Assembly: GCF_027563315.1 (NCBI RefSeq)
Contig: NZ_JAMKBJ010000011.1
Coordinates: 24,978 to 88,977, forward strand
DNA length: 64,000 nt
Origin: Paenisporosarcina quisquiliarum
GTDB taxonomy: Bacteria > Bacillota > Bacilli > Bacillales_A > Planococcaceae
Reading direction: 5' to 3'
Positions 61,820-64,000 of the stretch are shown here, in pieces (positions within the stretch are counted from its first letter, which is position 1; every line of letters begins with the position of its first letter). The position numbers and the translations under genes were made by a program. Under the pieces are notes generated by a model, which was not told the origin of the DNA, searched no databases, and saw only the letters and a program-made list of their open reading frames with translations.

Positions 61820-62524
61820 TTGAAACAGGAAAAGGCGAAAGTTCTTGTACTTGGAACTTTTCATATGTCCGAACATAAGGGGTTAGATTCTGAAAAAAGG
61901 CAGATTGAAATCGAGGAATTAGTATCTAAATTAGAGAAGTTTAAACCGACAAAAATTGCAGTTGAAATGGTACCAGAGGATAGTGAATATTGTAACGAGA
62001 AATATAAACAATATAAATTGGGTACATACCAACTACAAATGAATGAAATATTTCAAGTAGGCTTTCGGTTAGGTTTAAAGCTGGAGCATGAACAGATTTA
62101 TCCAACTGATTGGATGGGAAATTCAGATATGGATTATGGAGAAGTTGAGAGTTGGGCAAAGGAAAATCAACCAGAACTTTTAAATGAAATATACGAGGGT
62201 CTTGAGTTCCCTGAATTGTCGGAAGGCAAAAGTGTAATAGACTATTACAAAGAATTAAACGCTCCCACCTTACTTAACAAGTTGCATAAAATATATGTAA
62301 ATATAGCACGCATTGGTGAACTTAATAATTATGTTGGTATGAACTGGTTAAGTTGGTGGTATAAAAGGAATCTAATAATGTTTGGTAATTTAACCCGTCT
62401 TATTGATTCTAAAGAAGAACGTATTTTATTCATAGTAGGTGGTTCGCATTCTACTATTGTCACAAAGTTTATTGAAGAAAGTGAAGTTTGTGAGGTTGTC
62501 CAACCACTAAGTTATCTATCCTAA
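61820..62524 (+). CDS. DUF5694-like protein (TraB/EreA-type fold), repeat-flanked module 3
   Basis: 234 residues. VLVLGTFHMSEHKG at the start, KFKPTKIAVEMVPEDSEYCNEKY, and IVGGSHSTIVTKFIEES near the end are the motifs of DUF5694 proteins, which share a fold with the TraB/ChaN/EreA group (a conserved His and Glu pair in GTFHMSE and VEMVPE suggests a metal or hydrolase site). Substrate unknown. TTG start behind AAGGGGGAT. Confidence 0.7.
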   Translation: MKQEKAKVLVLGTFHMSEHKGLDSEKRQIEIEELVSKLEKFKPTKIAVEMVPEDSEYCNEKYKQYKLGTYQLQMNEIFQVGFRLGLKLEHEQIYPTDWMGNSDMDYGEVESWAKENQPELLNEIYEGLEFPELSEGKSVIDYYKELNAPTLLNKLHKIYVNIARIGELNNYVGMNWLSWWYKRNLIMFGNLTRLIDSKEERILFIVGGSHSTIVTKFIEESEVCEVVQPLSYLS

Positions 62525-62589
62525 AAAAGTACTTTCTTTAGACGGATATTCCATAATCGTGCTCGATTGTTTAAAAAGCGTCTCTGTTC

Positions 62590-62618
62590 TTACTAAACTA
62601 ACGCAGCAGGTTAGTTGA
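62590..62618 (+). repeat. Dyad repeat copy D
   Basis: TTACTAAACTAAC-GCAGCA-GGTTAGTTGAAG, followed within 6 nt by another AACTAACGAAC half-copy. 43 bp before the next gene. Confidence 0.8.
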
Positions 62619-62660
62619 AGAACAAACTAACGAACTTATTCAATAAATGGGGGATATTCC

Positions 62661-63098
62661 ATGCATCCGATTGAATTAATTGAATTGATGATAGTCGGTG
62701 GAATTTTATTTGTTATTCTATTAGTTTCTTTTATTTTGAAAGGAAAATGGAGGAAAATTATTCAGGGATTGGCTATATTATATTTGATGTCTTTTGGTAT
62801 CTTTTATTTCGTACGTCCATATTGGATTGATTTGCAAATTGAAAAAAAAGTAGGTTATATACAGAGGCATTTGGAAGAACAGTACCCTGGGGAAACGTGG
62901 GGATATTGGACAGTGCCACATCGTGAGGACGGCTATGAACAAATGAATCCATATCATATAGGTGTAATTTTTGATACTGAACCAGAAGTAGAATATATAT
63001 ATTTTGCTCGTGATAAAGATAATATTATCCAAACAGGCTATTCATCTCAAAATGAATTACAAAGTGACCTAATTCATTTAGAAATTTTAGAAGAATAA
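62661..63098 (+). CDS. Membrane-anchored hypothetical protein, repeat-flanked module 4
   Basis: 145 residues: two N-terminal hydrophobic segments (LMIVGGILFVILLVSFIL and IIQGLAILYLMSFGIFYFV), then an extracellular domain (VGYIQRHLEEQYPGETW, YHIGVIFDTEPEVEYIYF). The layout (helix, then short repeat-like YxxxxxPGE motif) resembles DUF3139-type small proteins; no firm family. ATG behind ATGGGGGAT. Confidence 0.55.
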   Translation: MHPIELIELMIVGGILFVILLVSFILKGKWRKIIQGLAILYLMSFGIFYFVRPYWIDLQIEKKVGYIQRHLEEQYPGETWGYWTVPHREDGYEQMNPYHIGVIFDTEPEVEYIYFARDKDNIIQTGYSSQNELQSDLIHLEILEE

Positions 63099-63170
63099 TT
63101 ACTGCTTATTATTAAGTTTTATCTTTTCGTATTGATTTGAACAATAATCTTCATTATTTTCTTAACCATA

Positions 63171-63250
63171 TTCAACTAACGGGTGCTTTTACTTCAAGAA
63201 GGAGTAAAGCCTTTTTTCTTATTGAAGTAAAGCAGCAGGTTAGTTTAACT
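63171..63250 (+). repeat. Composite terminator plus dyad repeat, copy E
   Basis: TTCAACTAACGGGTGC, hairpin GCTTTTACTTC / GGAGTAAAGC with AAGAA loop and CTTTTTTC, TTATTGAAGTAA-AGCAGCA-GGTTAGTTTAA. The best complete copy of the composite unit; ends 30 bp before the next gene. Confidence 0.8.
63184..63218 (+). terminator. Terminator hairpin inside repeat copy E
   Basis: GTGCTTTTACTTC, AAGAA loop, GGAGTAAAGCCTTTTTTC. Confidence 0.82.
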
Positions 63251-63279
63251 GTGTAATGTTATTAGAGAGGGCGACATAT

Positions 63280-63708
63280 ATGAAAAAATTAATATATCGA
63301 TTATTTACAATTGCTAGCATTTTAATTCTTACAGGTTGTGGTGGCCAAAATACTACCTTAACTTGTAGCAAAATTTTTGGTGAGAACAACAAGCATGTTT
63401 ATAAATACTCATTTAAAGATGGAAAAGCTTATCTATTTGATTGGACGCTTACTATACCAGCTACTGATATAGCAGATGCAACCACTTATGAAAAAGAGTT
63501 CAATAAGATTAATGAGGTAACTGGTTGTACTGGCAGATTTACAAAGAACGATGACGGAGCTTATACAACACATCAAGTGTGTGATTTAAGTGAAATGTCA
63601 GACAGCGATATTAAAGAGGTGTTTATGAATACAAGAGAAGAGTTAGAAAATACCAGAAAGGAAATTGTTAAACATTTTGAATATGATGAAGGTATGAAGT
63701 GCGAATAA
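63280..63708 (+). CDS. Putative lipoprotein, repeat-flanked module 5
   Basis: 142 residues; signal peptide with lipobox ILTGC (Cys ~19). The mature domain has four further cysteines (TLTCSK, TGCTGRF, HQVCDLS, MKCE) likely forming two disulfides, and a helix SDIKEVFMNTREELENTRKE. ATG 63280 has AGAGAGGG; the frame opens at 63256 inside the repeat flank. No family recognised. Confidence 0.6.
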   Translation: MKKLIYRLFTIASILILTGCGGQNTTLTCSKIFGENNKHVYKYSFKDGKAYLFDWTLTIPATDIADATTYEKEFNKINEVTGCTGRFTKNDDGAYTTHQVCDLSEMSDSDIKEVFMNTREELENTRKEIVKHFEYDEGMKCE

Positions 63709-63772
63709 ATAAGTAACATAATTTAATTGAAAGTTTGGGATGTAAAATAAGCTTTATCGACAGAAACAAGAG

Positions 63773-63806
63773 AAGCGATGATCAATTGTGAATCATCGCT
63801 TTTTTC
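63773..63806 (+). terminator. Terminator after the last gene
   Basis: AAGCGATGAT, 9-nt loop, ATCATCGCTTTTTT. Confidence 0.9.
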
Positions 63807-63829
63807 GATTATTTAAGAGAGTATTTGGA

Positions 63830-63893
63830 TATTTATGTTAAAATTAGTTGATGAATGTGAAGGCTTTCACTTAAACTAAACCAGCTAATAGTT
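63830..63893 (+). repeat. Partial duplicate of promoter-plus-repeat module, copy F
   Basis: GGATATTTATGTTAAAAT...GTGAAGGCTTTCACTTAAACTAA-ACCAGC-TAATAGTTT parallels GGATATTAATGTTAAAAT...GTGAAAGTGTTCACTTAAACTAAC-GCAGCA-GGTTAGTTT at 60189-60255. The right arm is more decayed. Confidence 0.6.
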
Positions 63894-64000
63894 TGTCAAT
63901 ATTTTTTGATAGAATAAATCTATACGTGGTATATTAAAAAATGCGTATGCCAAATAACCTCCCAGTATCCTAATTGGAAGGTTTTGAGCTATTTTCTAAG
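63894..64000 (+). other. Window end without a gene
   Basis: AT-rich; an imperfect hairpin (AACCTCCCAG...GGAAGGTT at about 63956-63985) is the only structure seen. A gene may start just beyond the window, by analogy with the other repeat-led modules. Confidence 0.4.

Noticed and set aside
60231..63893. Integron attC array
   Set aside because: The repeat arms (AACTAAC/GTTAGTT) do not contain the GTTRRRY core, the units are too short, and no tyrosine recombinase gene is in the window. The cassette-like layout is kept only as an observation.

Overview
The window looks like the chromosome of a low-GC Gram-positive bacterium of the Bacillales, most likely Planococcaceae/Caryophanaceae (Sporosarcina, Psychrobacillus, Lysinibacillus relatives). 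The evidence is the gene order, which follows the B. subtilis yqiT-yqjQ series (bcd-buk-lpdV-bkd, brxB, yqjA, yqjC, yqjD, yqjE, yqjH, rnz, yqjM, proI, yqjP, yqjQ), strong AGGAGG ribosome sites with many TTG/GTG starts, U-tailed terminators, a T-box leader, and GAAC-N4-GTTC LexA boxes. No rRNA, tRNA, CRISPR array, transposase or integrase gene was seen.

Layout. (1) 0-12.2 kb: the bkd operon (leucine dehydrogenase, butyrate kinase, E3, E1 alpha, E1 beta, E2), then mutA-mutB-meaB. (2) 12.2-20 kb: brxB, a FUSC membrane protein, a 31-codon Prli42 gene on the minus strand, mce, an acyl-CoA carboxylase beta subunit, an M20 peptidase, DNA polymerase IV and RNase Z. Regions 1 and 2 together hold most of a route from valine/isoleucine through propionyl-CoA and methylmalonyl-CoA to succinyl-CoA; the biotin carboxylase/carrier subunit is not in the window. 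(3) 20-29.4 kb: an accessory block of small lipoproteins, acetyltransferases, a GrpB protein, an ECF sigma/anti-sigma pair and a TolB-like secreted protein, inserted where B. subtilis goes on towards yqjM. (4) 29.6-37.3 kb: core genes again: speD, namA, proI under a proline T-box, an MBL-fold protein, an SDR, and argG-argH behind ARG-box-like sites. (5) 37.4-46.6 kb: a second accessory block of lipoproteins, signal peptidase I, an orphan pair of ABC permeases, a lysine-less signal-peptidase-like lipoprotein and several gene remnants. (6) 46.8-50.8 kb: the bacterial RNA repair pair Hen1-Pnkp. (7) 51-54.4 kb: an MFS efflux gene behind an ErmD-like leader peptide and terminator, then a LexA-controlled UvrX-type Y-family polymerase preceded by a 21-nt tandem repeat. 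(8) 54.6-58.2 kb: a heterodimeric BmrCD-like multidrug ABC exporter. (9) 58.3-64 kb: a second ECF sigma/anti-sigma pair, then a string of solitary unknown genes separated by a recurring dyad repeat (AACTAAC-GCAGCA-GGTTAGTT).

The two signals I rate highest are the macrolide-type attenuation leader at 51.07-51.34 kb (14-residue peptide closely resembling ErmDL, followed by a terminator and a possible ribosome-site-masking stem) and the repeat-delimited single-gene modules at 60.2-63.9 kb, with degenerate copies of the same repeat at 22.6 and 23.0 kb. All family assignments are from reading the translated sequence; no database search was possible.
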